The translations under genes and the position numbers were made by a program. Below, one piece after another: positions 1 through 10,700 of a stretch of 64,000 nt of DNA (position 1 is the first letter of the stretch; every line of letters starts with the position of its first letter). The notes under the pieces are model-generated. The model was not told the origin of the DNA. It saw only the letters and a list, made by a program, of their open reading frames with translations, and did no database searches. The stretch is taken from the NCBI GenBank assembly GCA_037349105.1, contig JAYJMM010000081.1, positions 744,001 through 808,000 of the forward strand, in the 5' to 3' direction. The DNA comes from Limnomonas spitsbergensis. Lineage: Eukaryota; Chlorophyta; Chlorophyceae; Chlamydomonadales.

Positions 1-880
1 AGCACGGCCCTATCTGGCCGTACACGCAGACATGCATGGGCCGGCTGCTGGCACCCTGCCCTACTAAGCGGCTCAAAAATTTCAAGATCTTTGTCTTGCT
101 TGCTGACATAGTGGACTGGCGGAATTACCGACGGTAGCTGTGGCAGGCAGCTGTGAGGACTGGCAGAATTACCGACGGTAGCTGTGGCTGTGTGGCAGGT
201 GACAGGTCTGGAACAAGGGAGGGCATCAATATAGTGTCATGACATATGACTACTTCGAACGGATGGGTTACAAGCGCAGGGATCCAGCCATTGCAGTCCT
301 CCACTGCGACCATAGCCTCCTGCGCTGGACTGCGGCAGATGATGCAGGTGGCAAGGGCAGAGGCATCCATGCCAGATCCCCCGACAGCCGGCTGGCATGA
401 TCAAGAACTGTGGGGGGTATGGAGCACAGTGTTTCTTTTTTCGGCTACAAGTCCACCATCGGCAGGCCGCCCCGGGGCCGCCAAAGGCCCCATTGGGACC
501 AAACCTGAACCGGCCTGCGTCCGGACGCCCAAGCAGCATAGCTGGCCACAAATGAGGCCTCCGGCCAGGGGAAGGAGTGTAGCTGACGAGTAGCTGAATC
601 ACGAAGAAAGGAACACTGATGGAGCAGCTGGAATCCCTGGTTTTAAAGTGAAAGGCTTGAGTGCATTCAAACATCAACCACCTGAATGCAAACAAAAATT
701 AGACGTGTCCTGGAAAGTCCGGGAGGGGGAGAGGAAGCATCTGTAGCCAACCTTGAAGATTTCGTAGAGGTATGCATGCTGGACATAGAAATCAAAGCAG
801 CCTGCTACAGCTTTGGACAGTTGGGCACCCACGTGGCCAAGTTTTTTTTAGCAGGGCAATTTCATGAACTACATGCATGC
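1..880. other. Non-coding stretch with one dispersed-repeat copy
   Basis: No gene was recognised. Bases 120-205 contain an imperfect direct repeat of a segment beginning GGCGGAATTACCGACGGTAG. Bases about 420-625 hold one copy of a dispersed element also present near 5,320-5,500 and 58,800-58,990 (+) and 22,770-22,900 (-). Its landmarks are a GGCAGGCCGCCCCGG-like block, the core TTGGGACCAAACCTG, and a tail with GTAGCTGAA. ORFs here have no family signature. Confidence 0.5.
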
Positions 881-889
881 GCCTACCAG

Positions 890-1440
890 ATTTTGGTTCC
901 CATACAACATAAAAGGGATCCTGCCGAGGCCTTGGTCCCATTCAAAATACCAGGGTTTCTAAGACATTGAATCCCATTAAAAATATCAGGGTTCCCAAGA
1001 CCTGCCCAAGACCTTGGATCCCCATTCAAAATGCCTGGGTTCCCAAAACCTTGGTTCTCATTCAAAATACCTGGGTTTCCTAGGCACTGGATCCTGTTTA
1101 AAATACTTGGGTGTCTAGGGCATTAGATCCTGCTCAAAATACCTGGGTTACCAAGATATTGGTGTCCATTCAAAATACTTGGTTTCCCAAGACTTTGGTT
1201 CCCCATTCAAGCCACCTGGGTTTTCCATGACATTGGTTCTCATCCTGCTTCCCATACAAGGTACATTCTTCCCTTGGACCTTGGCTCCCCATTCAAGACA
1301 TTTGGGTTCCCCAAAGCATTGATTCCCATTCAAAATACGAGTTGCCTCTAAACCTTGGTTCCCATATAAAATCCTGGGTTCATTCCCCAAGATATCGTTT
1401 AACCATTCAAAATACCTGACTTCATGTTACCCATCTAAAA
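890..1440. repeat. Degenerate ~38-bp minisatellite
   Basis: About 13 imperfect units share CCCATTCAAAATACC, followed by GGGTTCCCAAGACCTTGG-like sequence. Units vary in spacing and base content, so the array is old. It lies just upstream of a possible exon at 1,519-1,661 and may be intronic, but no splice-junction copies were recognised in it. Confidence 0.8.
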
Positions 1441-1518
1441 CTGTCCTACAAAATCCTTGTTGAGGCGGTCACGACCAGGCCGACGAGCCCAGGGCTTGGC
1501 TGTACCTGTCTTTTGTTT

Positions 1519-1661
1519 GTCAGTAATATCCCCTGGTAATATGGGTGGCCTGCTGCATGTTCAATATGCCCCATGGGCCATGGCGTGTGCTATCTTGGCG
1601 CCCCAGGACCCAGAATCACAATATTGGCAGCAGAAACTCCATGAGCTACATAACAGGTGCG
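1519..1661 (+). CDS. Orphan exon-like segment, weakly cyclin-box-like
   Basis: A pyrimidine-rich AG acceptor (near 1,518) is followed by an open frame of about 47 codons ending CATAACAG before GTGCGC, a usable donor. The middle of the peptide, HVQYAPWAMACAIL, resembles the 'VQY.P..IA.A.I' helix of cyclin boxes (cyclin T/L type). That is a single-motif resemblance. No flanking exons, start or stop were found, so it could be an orphan exon or chance. Confidence 0.22.
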
Positions 1662-1744
1662 CAATTTGACAATTGGCCTATGCTGCCATGTTCGAAAATC
1701 AAACAGTACCCCACAGATGCTGCCAGTCAGGATGCTGGGGTATA

Positions 1745-2580
1745 AAGTAGAGAAAAGCATATCTCCGGTATAAAGAGCTGTGGACTGGAGGAGCCCTTTA
1801 AGAAATATGAAAATGGCTGTACTGTGAACTATCTTAACATTTCAGTTTTTTCACACGAGGAATTTAGGAGCTCATTCAGATTGGCAGTATCAGTATCTGC
1901 GTGAGTATCAGAATATCAGATGAGATGATCACTGCCCACCCGTGACAAGAGTTGTGTGAAATGACAGGTTCGTCAACAGAGCTGCTGCTTGAAACTGCCG
2001 TCATTCTAACCCATGGGCCTGGGTCCCCTGAATCTCAACCAGATCTAGATGTAAGTTCAGGCTGCTGCGATCCTCCGCAGTGGATGCATGCCATGCGACT
2101 GACTACAGATCAATAATGGAGAGATTCAGGCGCCACTCGCTTCTGCAGCTCAATAGGGAACTTTCTCAGCCGCATTGCTAAGACCTGGCCGTGAGCAGGC
2201 GGCGTGGGCCAGGGCGTGGACTGATTGTTACGAGGTTTAGTGAGGAACTTTTTCAACTTTATCAGCAGTATTGCCGAGACCTGGCCCTGAGCCAGGCGGC
2301 GGCGTGGGCTTACGAGGTCCAGTTCCCACCTGACTAGGAATGGGTTCCCCAGTTGTATGTTCTCCCATGTCTCTCTACTCCGATGAATTGCTGCCCGAGG
2401 TTCCATTTCCATTTATCTTTGATAGTCCCAACAATAATGGCAAGCTAGGTTTGCTCACGCGCCCTACCATGTGAGGGACTGGGTCCAAAAGCCCATACAA
2501 TCCTAAATCCGAGGGTGCTTTAATATCAGGCCACTGGTAGACGTTCTGATGTTCACACCAGTACAGGACCACAGGGTCAC
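1745..2580. other. No recognisable gene
   Basis: The segment shows no recognisable coding signature. Bases 2,180-2,310 hold two copies of a short block containing GACCTGGCC and GGCGGCGTGGGC-like sequence, about 100 bp apart. The function is unknown. Confidence 0.4.
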
Positions 2581-2746
2581 CAGACTAAGGTGTCTGACCA
2601 GATAGGGTCACACAATCACGTTAAAAAAAAGGCTGCGGCGTTCGCCAGCGAGCAAGTTTCAGACTGCGATTTTAGCTAGCACGTAATGGACAAAAACTAA
2701 TATTGTTGCAGCAACAGTAAGGGGAGGAAGCAGGCGAGGGCACGAC

Positions 2747-2754
2747 TTATAAAA
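2747..2754 (+). promoter_or_regulatory. TATA-like box of histone H1 gene
   Basis: TTATAAAA lies about 183 bp upstream of the H1 start codon at 2,937, which suits a core promoter with a 5' UTR of roughly 150 bp. No other promoter element was identified with confidence. Confidence 0.5.
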
Positions 2755-2936
2755 CGGTTGTAGTGCAAATGCGTTTGACCCTGTCAGACCGAGGATCAGC
2801 AATCCAGACGGATCAGCAGACCCAGTTTCATAAGGCATGCCCTACCGTCGCGTGTCATATTATCTACAAAGGCGAATTTTGCTAGTTAAACGAACACTGT
2901 TACCCTTTCAGCAACATTCGATACATATTTTCTGAA

Positions 2937-4059
2937 ATGTCTGACGCTTCCGCCCCCGTGATCGCCCCCGTCGTGAAGAAGGCCAAGGCCGCGAAGGCAT
3001 CCAAGCCCAAGAGCACAACGGGCGTGTCATATGTCGCCCTCATCACGGACGCAATTGTTGCTTTGAAGGAGCGCGGCGGTTCTTCCGTGTCAGCCATCAA
3101 GAAGTCCATCGAGACCAAGGGCATTGCCAAGAGCCTCGGCCCTGGATGGGAGAAGCGCCTGTCACAGGCGTGCAAGGCGATGGTGAAGTCCGGCAAGCTT
3201 GTCAAGGTGAGTTCGCTGACGTTGTTGACTCATCCGAGGATCGACGCACATATTTACACGAACTGAAAATCTTATTCAGCATATTTTTTATCGCACTGCG
3301 TCTAAACTAGTGCATGATTCGCTCCTACACTCTTCAGGTCAAGGCCTCTTTCAAGCTGGGTGAAGCTCTGAAGGTTAAGAAGGTCAAAGTGAAGAAGGTC
3401 AAGGCCGTGAAGCCCAAGAGTGAGTGACGCTGCACCACCTTTGACTGCATGCGAGTTTAGGGTTTCAAATCATGCGAAGCGCCCGTCGACATTTCTCAAC
3501 GCCTCTCCTCTCTGACTGACTGGCCTATTTCTTCCCATCTCGCAGCCACCAAGAAGGTCGTCAAGGCCAAGAAGCCTAAGGCTGAGGGCGAGAAGAAGGT
3601 GTCTAAGCCCAAGACGGCGAAGAAGCCTGTGGCTGCCAAGCCTACCAAGGGTGAGTACCCTAAGGCTGGTCCACAGTCACTGTTCTAAGCCTAGTCCTAA
3701 GCAACCTTGCACTCTGCATGGCATTTTTCTCTGCCGACATGCATGCTTCCATGCTTCCCTGTGGGCAGCCTGAGACAGTGGCTGGGCAGGCTGTGTGCAG
3801 TGGCTCCTCTTATCCATGCTACCTCCCACCTTGCATGCTTGCTGTCAGAGATGCAAGTTCATTGTTGGTCACTGACGTTCTGCCCTCATGTACCTGCCCT
3901 CCCGCAGTCAAGGCAGCGGCCACGAAGAAGCCTGCTGGCGTCAAGAAGGTCAAGGCAACAAAGCCCTCAGCCCCTAAGGCAACCAAGCCCAAGACAGTCA
4001 AGGCCACCAAGCCCAAGGCACCGAAGGCGCCCAAGGCCGCCAAGCCCACAACAGCATAG
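2937..4059 (+). CDS. Linker histone H1, four exons
   Basis: The product binds linker DNA at the nucleosome entry/exit site and compacts chromatin. Exons: 2937-3206, 3338-3419, 3546-3650 and 3908-4059, all with GT-AG borders; they join in frame to 202 residues and a TAG stop. Residues about 24-98 form the winged-helix H15 domain (GVSYVALITDAIVALKERGG, AIKKSIE, then KSGKLVKVKASFKL across the first splice). The C-terminal half is a Lys/Ala/Pro tail with repeated KKVKA, KPK and TKPK motifs, as expected for H1. Introns are only 131, 126 and 257 bp and lack tandem arrays, unlike the long genes of the window. A TATA-like box lies upstream. The spliced structure and lack of an obvious 3' hairpin suggest a polyadenylated rather than replication-type histone mRNA; this is an inference. 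Confidence 0.96.
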
Positions 4060-5560
4060 AAACGCTCCCCTTTTAGTGCTGCCTCTCCATTTCATTCTGT
4101 TTGCCTTTTCACCTAGCTTCGGCGCCTCAACTCCCTACTGCCGTGTCTTATTATACACATGACTGAACAGACTGGTTGCCCCCCATATTTGTTATATTTG
4201 TACATGACGCCGTCGCTTGAGACAAGCTGTGCCGTGTTTGACACACCTAGCTTTTTGACAAGCTTTGAACAGCGTTTTCATCCTTGTTTTATGTACACTA
4301 TTCAAGCTTATCATGCTCGTCAATGATGATTGAGTGCACAATATCGATACATTGTCCTACTGTGCCACATCGATAAATTTTGTTAATGATCCCACTGCCT
4401 AAGTCCTTGGTATCTGCGGCCCTAGGTAGTCAGACAGACTAATAAATGATCTTTCCAGTCCGAGTCATTCCAGTCCAGCCAGATCTTTCGAGTCCCAGCC
4501 AGCAGCCAGACCTTTGCAGTACCTAGGCACTCCAGGCCTGTGCGCCCAAGCCCCTAGACAGCCAGATCAACAGACATTTAGGCCTCGAGTGCACACGTCC
4601 AGGCCAAGTTCTTTCCGGGCATACATTTGATTCTGAACAGACACCACCGAAAAACCTTGGTCAGTAATTACAGGAGCTAGACGGGCATACGTCCTTTAAG
4701 ACGGAAACATTTGGACCACTGAACACGGAGTTACATCAGTTCAGGCAGGTTTGACAAACGAGTAATTTTAAGAGGTGTTGGCCAGCTAGGACATTCTGCC
4801 CCATATAGGATATTGGCCCAGGGGCATCCCCCTGGATTGGCCTTTGGAAATACACATATGTCCTAGTGTCATACATAGGCAGCTTAGATACCGGTACATG
4901 GGAGATCAGATATGGCTCCCGACACAAGCAAATGACACCTCTGGGCCCAGCTAAAAAAAAAGCTCAGCTGCATCGGCACCCAACTGTTTGGCTGGAAAAA
5001 TAAAATGGGTTCCTGACACAAGCATTGTCACTCCTGCACACCAATGATCAAAATGTTGACAGTACTTGTCTTCAAGGAACATAAGCCAGCCATTTGAACA
5101 TGGCAGTAGCATACCCAAGTACCCAACCAAGCGTGTGTTGAAATATGTCGATACCATTGCCTACGAGAAACATCAACCGCGACAGCCGCCTGGGTGGGTG
5201 CCCAAAATATCGATTCCTCATTTCGGACGGGGCATTAGTGACATGCCAAGTATCGTACCTGCAGGAAACACGCAGTGGCTATTAAGTAGGTGAGCTATTT
5301 TAAGTGTGGATCAGAGAACCTGACCACAGTTTGGGGGGCGCCACGGGGCCAATGGGGACCAAGACATGACCAGCCTACAGCCGTTGGCCCACTCAGCAGG
5401 ACCAGCTGCACCAAGACCTCTCGACCGCAGACCAAGATGTAGCTGAATCGTAGCTGAAGTGCGCTAAAAGTAACACTGCACCTTCCCTTCTGCCCTAGAG
5501 CAAAATATCCAATCACATTCGCCCCTGAAGTCCGTGATGCATTTTCCAGCCATAGATCCC
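4060..5560. other. H1 3' flank and repeat remnants
   Basis: No gene was recognised. Bases 4,440-4,560 repeat CCAGTC/CCAGCCAGA motifs. Bases 4,905-4,985 match, in reverse, the 3' tail of the local LINE family (CACCTCTGGGCCC). Bases 5,320-5,500 hold a copy of the dispersed element with the ACCAAG/GTAGCTGAA landmarks, ending in a TAACACTG-like stretch. Confidence 0.5.
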
Positions 5561-5599
5561 GCTCCCAGCTCCCGACTTCCAGCCAGGGATCCTTGCTTT

Positions 5600-5890
5600 G
5601 CGGCCTAACATCAGCAGCATGGATCCTCCAAGCAACAGCATCAGCAGCATGGATCCTCCAAGCATGAGCATGAGCAGCATGGATCTTCCTAATAGATCTG
5701 CAGGGCCCGTCCGGCAGGCAGCCCCCGTCAAGCAGCTTTCAGGCCCAACATCAGCAGCATCAGCGGCATGGACCGTCCAAGTAGATATTTTAGACCCGTC
5801 CAGCAAGGAGCCCGGCTTGAAGGCCCGGCATCAGAGCAGTATTGAATCTTCCAGCAAGGAGCCCGGCGTTGAGGCCTAACATCAGAGCAG
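5600..5890. repeat. Imperfect tandem repeats
   Basis: Several units begin CAGCATGGATC(C/T)TCC and later AGCAGCATTGAATC, separated by AGCAAGGAGCCCGGC blocks. The array yields overlapping open frames on both strands by virtue of its periodicity; none looks like a real gene. Confidence 0.7.
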
Positions 5891-5984
5891 CATTGAATCG
5901 TCCGAGTTGTGCTTCAAGGACCATCCTCGGCATTCGATCGCCCTCGACCTACAACAGCGCATTTAAACCATGAAGGTTGGAGGA

Positions 5985-6370
5985 GTTCAATGGTAGCTGC
6001 AATATAGGTTGAACCATGCTGCTTTAATGGAGATTGGAGGGTTTGGAGGTTGGAGGAATTCAGTCAGGAGGTTGGAGGTTGGAGGACTTAAATGGAGGCT
6101 GCAATGCAGGCTGCAGGTTGCAATAAAGGTTGAACCATGTTGCTGCAATGCAAGATGCATGCTGCAGTGTATGTCGCAGTGTATGTTGCAATGCAGGTTG
6201 AACCATGTTGCTGCAATGCAAGATGCATGCTGCAGTGTATGTCGCAGTGTATGTTGCAATGCAGGTTGAACCATGTTGCCGCAACGCAAGTTGCATGCTG
6301 CAGCGTAGGTTGCAGTGCATATTGCAATGCAGGTTGAATTTTGCTACTTCAATGCAGGTTGCAATGCAGA
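5985..6370. repeat. 68-bp minisatellite
   Basis: Units starting GGTTGAACCATGTTGC recur at 6,129, 6,197 and 6,265, exactly 68 bp apart, with more degenerate copies on both sides. The internal motif TGCAATGCA recurs within each unit. Open frames on both strands are a by-product of the periodicity. Confidence 0.85.
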
Positions 6371-6900
6371 ATCAGATGCCAGGGCCCGTCATAAGATTCT
6401 TGTCTTTCATGACCTGCCCCCGACTCCCCGCGACTCTCTGTCTCTCTTATCTGACTTCCATGCCTTGACATCTTTCTGTGCACGCCTGTGCCTGGTGTCC
6501 ACCATGTCCTTTCATTCTATCTCAGCATTTTCTTCCCATGTTCCAATTGATGTGAGGTCAAACAAAACATCCAACACGAACCTGATCTTTGGCTGCATCG
6601 AAACACTCTCGACCTCACCCTTAAGATCTGGCAGATCTTAAGGGTGAAGATCAGGGGTGAAGATTCACACAAATGCAGCAGATCCCAACTAACTAGTACC
6701 TGTATCGCTGCATAAATCTTTCAGCTCCTCCCCACAGGCTAGTCACACAATCCGCACAAACAGAGAAGACAGAGTACTCACGAAGCGAGTCGGCCGCCGC
6801 TGCCGCCGCCATCCGCGTAAAGCTGTAAGTCCTTGTGACAGGCTTGTTCGCTGTGATGACGCCTACTGCGTATTCAGCTGCGATCAGGGGCATGCAACAG
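6371..6900. other. Unassigned stretch with a possible minus-strand exon
   Basis: On the minus strand, about 6,880-6,786 reads open from an acceptor-like GATCGCAG to GCTTCGTGAGTAC, which contains a donor; the peptide ends in an alanine run (MAAAAAADSL). No homology is recognised. Bases 6,622-6,656 contain a short inverted repeat around AGATCTTAAGGG. Confidence 0.3.
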
Positions 6901-7210
6901 GATGTCAGTCAATGATGTTGCACCTCTGGGCCCTGCCCCAAAGGCTCAGCCGTGTCGGCAGCACGTCAGTCAATGATGTTGCACCTCTGGGCCCTGCCCC
7001 AAAGGCTCAGCCGTGTCAGCAGCACGTCAGTCAATGATGTTGCACCTCTGGGCCCTGCCCCAAAGGCTCAGCCGTGTCGGCAGCACGTCAGTCAATGATG
7101 TTGCACCTCTGGGCCCTGCCCTAAAGGCTCAACCGTGTCGGCAGCACGTCAGTCAATGATGTTGCACCTCTGGGCCCTGCCCTAAAGGCTCAACCGTGTC
7201 GGCAGCACTT
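6901..7210 (-). repeat. 61-bp tandem array made of the LINE 3' tail
   Basis: Five near-identical 61-bp units (phase points 6905, 6966, 7027, 7088 and 7149). In reverse complement each unit reads GGCTGAGCCTTTGGGGC, AGGGCCCAGAGGTGC and a CATCATTGACTGAC end. This matches the conserved 3' tail of the truncated LINEs at 25.1, 52.5 and 63.5 kb. It is therefore a tandem multimer of a retroelement terminus rather than an independent minisatellite. Confidence 0.85.
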
Positions 7211-7757
7211 CACAACAGTATAAGGCACTGCTACAGTGACGCTCTGGTAGGTTTCCGTTTGACCATTTGTAACATGAGGGCAAAACCCCAGTCCTCCTGA
7301 AAGGCTGAAACAACTCTCCAGACATCCGTCTGGTACAAGGTCCTAGAGAAGCCCCGTTGCCTGGGCAAACCGGCTACCGGTCGGTCAAAGTTCGATCCCA
7401 CTCAGCCCAGTGCTCGCCACCCAGCTTTCCTCTCTCCCATGCTGCCTCCTCCAACTCTCATCCAGTCTCTCCGTCACAAAGTCACACATACTCAATCAAT
7501 GAATCACTGGATCATTGAGCCGAGTCACACATCAAGTGTAGCACCTGTTACCTGAGCACTGCCCCGGATGCTGGTAGCCTCAACATACGACTCTTGAATT
7601 CACTGGCTCTCAAACTCATTAACAAGATCACTCACAAACTCACGCACTGACTCACTCCCTGACTAACGAAATCCCTGACTGACTGACCCACTTGTTCACT
7701 GACCGACTGACTGACAGACCGACTCTCTCACTACCACTCCCTGACAAGGTAGCTCAC
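7211..7757. other. No gene; short-repeat region
   Basis: Bases 7,460-7,750 are rich in TCAC/TGACTGAC microrepeats. A GTTCGATCCCACT segment near 7,390 resembles a tRNA T-loop, but the flanking stem does not pair, so no tRNA is called. Confidence 0.45.
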
Positions 7758-10700
7758 TCACCAGACACACTCGTGGAAGGGAGCCCATGCGAGTTTCCCT
7801 GCAGACTGCCTCCGGCCGCCTTTGCGCTCGCCACCATGTCCCCCTCGGCATCCATGCGGCGCGGTGAGAAGGCCTCCGAGCCCCCCAGTGGCGGAGGGTT
7901 GCTGAGGCTGCATGGGCTGCTGCTGGTCAGGCTGCAGGGGCGGCTGCTGGAGCTGTTACGCCACATCAGGGAAGAGCCCAGCCTAGGCGGAATGCGTTTC
8001 TTCATCATGGTCTGCTCAAGGGTTTTGGAGTTATGATTTTTGGAGAGTATTCAGATTGGATTTTTGGAGAGTTTTCAGATTGGGCTTTTGGAGAGTTGAG
8101 GGTTACAGTTTGAACGCAAAATGAGAATCGAGATTTGCTCGAGGGTTTTGGGGATCGAGAGTCGAGGTTTACAGTCTGAACGCAAAGGGGGAATCAGGAT
8201 CTGCTCAAGGCTATCAGGATCTGCTCAAGATTATCTGGATGTGCTCAAGGGCTTGGGTTCTGAGGGTCGAGGGTTAATGTTTGAACGCATAATCCCCACG
8301 TGTGTGGCGCTGAGGGGTGGCAACGTGCAACAAGGTGTCGTGTGAGCGGTGTGATAATCAGCAAGAAAGCAAGATAATAAGCAGGGTCGGCAATGGGAGC
8401 TGCCTGGGCATGTCAACGGCAAGAGGAATAGCATCAGCAGCAATAGCAACAGCAGAAACAGCAGGAGGAGCAGCATTCCAGCAGCAGCAGATCCAGCAAA
8501 ATTAGCAGCAGCAGCTATATCGGAATAGCATCAGCAGCAATAGCAACAGAAGAAACAGCAGGAGGAGCAGCATTCCAGCAGCAGCAGTTCCAGCAAAAAT
8601 AGCAGCAGCAGCTATATCGGCTATAACATAGGCCACAGCGGCATGAACCCTGTTCATAGTTCAGGATAAACACTTTGAGCCTGAACCCTGAACACCACAG
8701 GGTTGACCCTTTGAGCAATTGAGCCCTAACCCTACACACAGCATGAACCCAGAATGAACACCACAGGGTTGACCCTTTGAGCAATTGAGCCTTAACCCTA
8801 CACACAGCATGAACCCAGAATCAACAGCCCCTCACTGTTTGTGCAGGCATCCGGGAACACAACAAACCGGCAGCAGTGACCCCCTGACCCCCAAGCCACG
8901 CCCAACCCGGCAGGCCATAGATAACATAGCTGATTAGATCCCGCGTCCGAATCTCCCGATTGCTGCACCAACTGGAATTTCACAACACTGCCCAGCAGCA
9001 GTATATCCCTCCCAACCGAAATGAAAATAAGATACATACATTATTTTCTCGACTGGATTTAAAGTGACGTCAAGAACGTCACCTACCGTTTGCGAGGGTG
9101 ACTGCGGATGCAGCATGTGGCCCGCCAGCGACGACGATGACGCCGGGCCGCAGTTGCTCTGCGAGTCCGAGGCCGTCATGCCCGACGTGGAGCGCAGGGA
9201 GGTGCCGGACGGCGGGAAGGCCTGCCGTGGCGCCTTGCCAGTCAGCACCAGCCGGCCGGTCTGGGCCGTAGAGATTTTGCCGCACAGTGCCACCTGCACG
9301 TCATTGTTGAGCCAATCGATCTTCTGTCAGTGCTGTGCACTTATTGTGCATATTGTGCATATTGAGCATATTGTGCACACATTAGATTTGCTTTGCCTTC
9401 CCTCATAATCGGCCATGTTTGGGAATCCATGGATTTTCTAATTATGGATTGTCAACGCAAGATTTCAGTGGGAAATTAAAAGTTGATATCGACAGCTTGC
9501 CCGAGGGAAGCATTCAAATAAATGTATTTTTGATGCCCAAGGGAAGGCAAATCAAATGTGCGGTACTGGCAGACATGTTATTGAGCGTGCTGCACAATTA
9601 TTGAGCAGACTGAGCATACTATGCAAGTGTGCATAGTGTAGATTTGCTTTGCCTTCCCTCATAGTAACCGTTGTTTGGGGTTGAGGGATCCATGAATATA
9701 CTACTCATCGATTGTCAACGCCAGTTTTTAGTAAGAAATTAAGATTGTTGTCGATAATTTGCCCTGAGGGCAGCATTAAAACAATTCATCCGTTCATACC
9801 CGAGGGAAGGCAAACCAAATCTATGGTACTGTCAGTACGGTGCCATTACAAAGCAGACTGTGCATTATTGAGCAGATTGAGGTACCGGCTGTGCTGTGCA
9901 ATGGGCCGTTGTTCAGAAATTGTCGAAGATATTATGGCCCCTTCCTGGTAAAAGTCGCTAAATTTCCCCAGAAATTACTGTGGCTGAAACTCAGCTGAAT
10001 TAAGCAGGGCCGTAATCGGCAAAGCACAGTATACTGTGTATTGATACCATGCACTGTAGACGTACTATGACGTAGATGTACTAAAGACGCGCTTCGCCTT
10101 CCCTCATGACTTCAAGTTGTTTAGGGCTGAGGGATGCATTCGATACCAAGGATCCTTTGTCGGCACCAGTCTTCAATGGGGAATCAAAAGTCTCGGTCAG
10201 TTTTGTGCCTCGAGGACGGCATCACACAAACGAATTATAAACGCATGCTAGACCAGAAGATATGTATAGTAAGTTTTGAAGTTTTGAAATTTTAAGTGCC
10301 TTTCCTCGGTTATGATTTTCTGTTTATTTTATTTACATGTCCCTTTGGGCCAAATATCTAGATTTTCGACTGAAACTGGCGTTGACGTGGCGAGGATTAT
10401 ATTTTAATGCATCCCTCACCCCTGAACAATGTTAATTATGAGGGAAGGCAATTCGAATCTACTGTAGCTGAATTATGGCCAACGTACACAACCAGTAGCA
10501 TTAGTCATACCAATAAGCACAATTGTAGCTGAATTGCAGCTCATGTACACAAACATTGGCATTAGTATTTCCTTGTAGCTGAACAGTAGCTGAATTGCGC
10601 TACCCAGTAGCTAAATTGCGACTAAAATTGACCACCAGAGTTATTGGATGTCCCCAGAAGGTAGCTGACGTGCACAAGGAGCAGCACTGGTGATCCCTCG

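Noticed and set aside
7380..7410. tRNA T-arm-like GTTCGATCCCACT
   Set aside because: The adjacent bases do not form a T-stem, and no anticodon arm or acceptor stem could be built.
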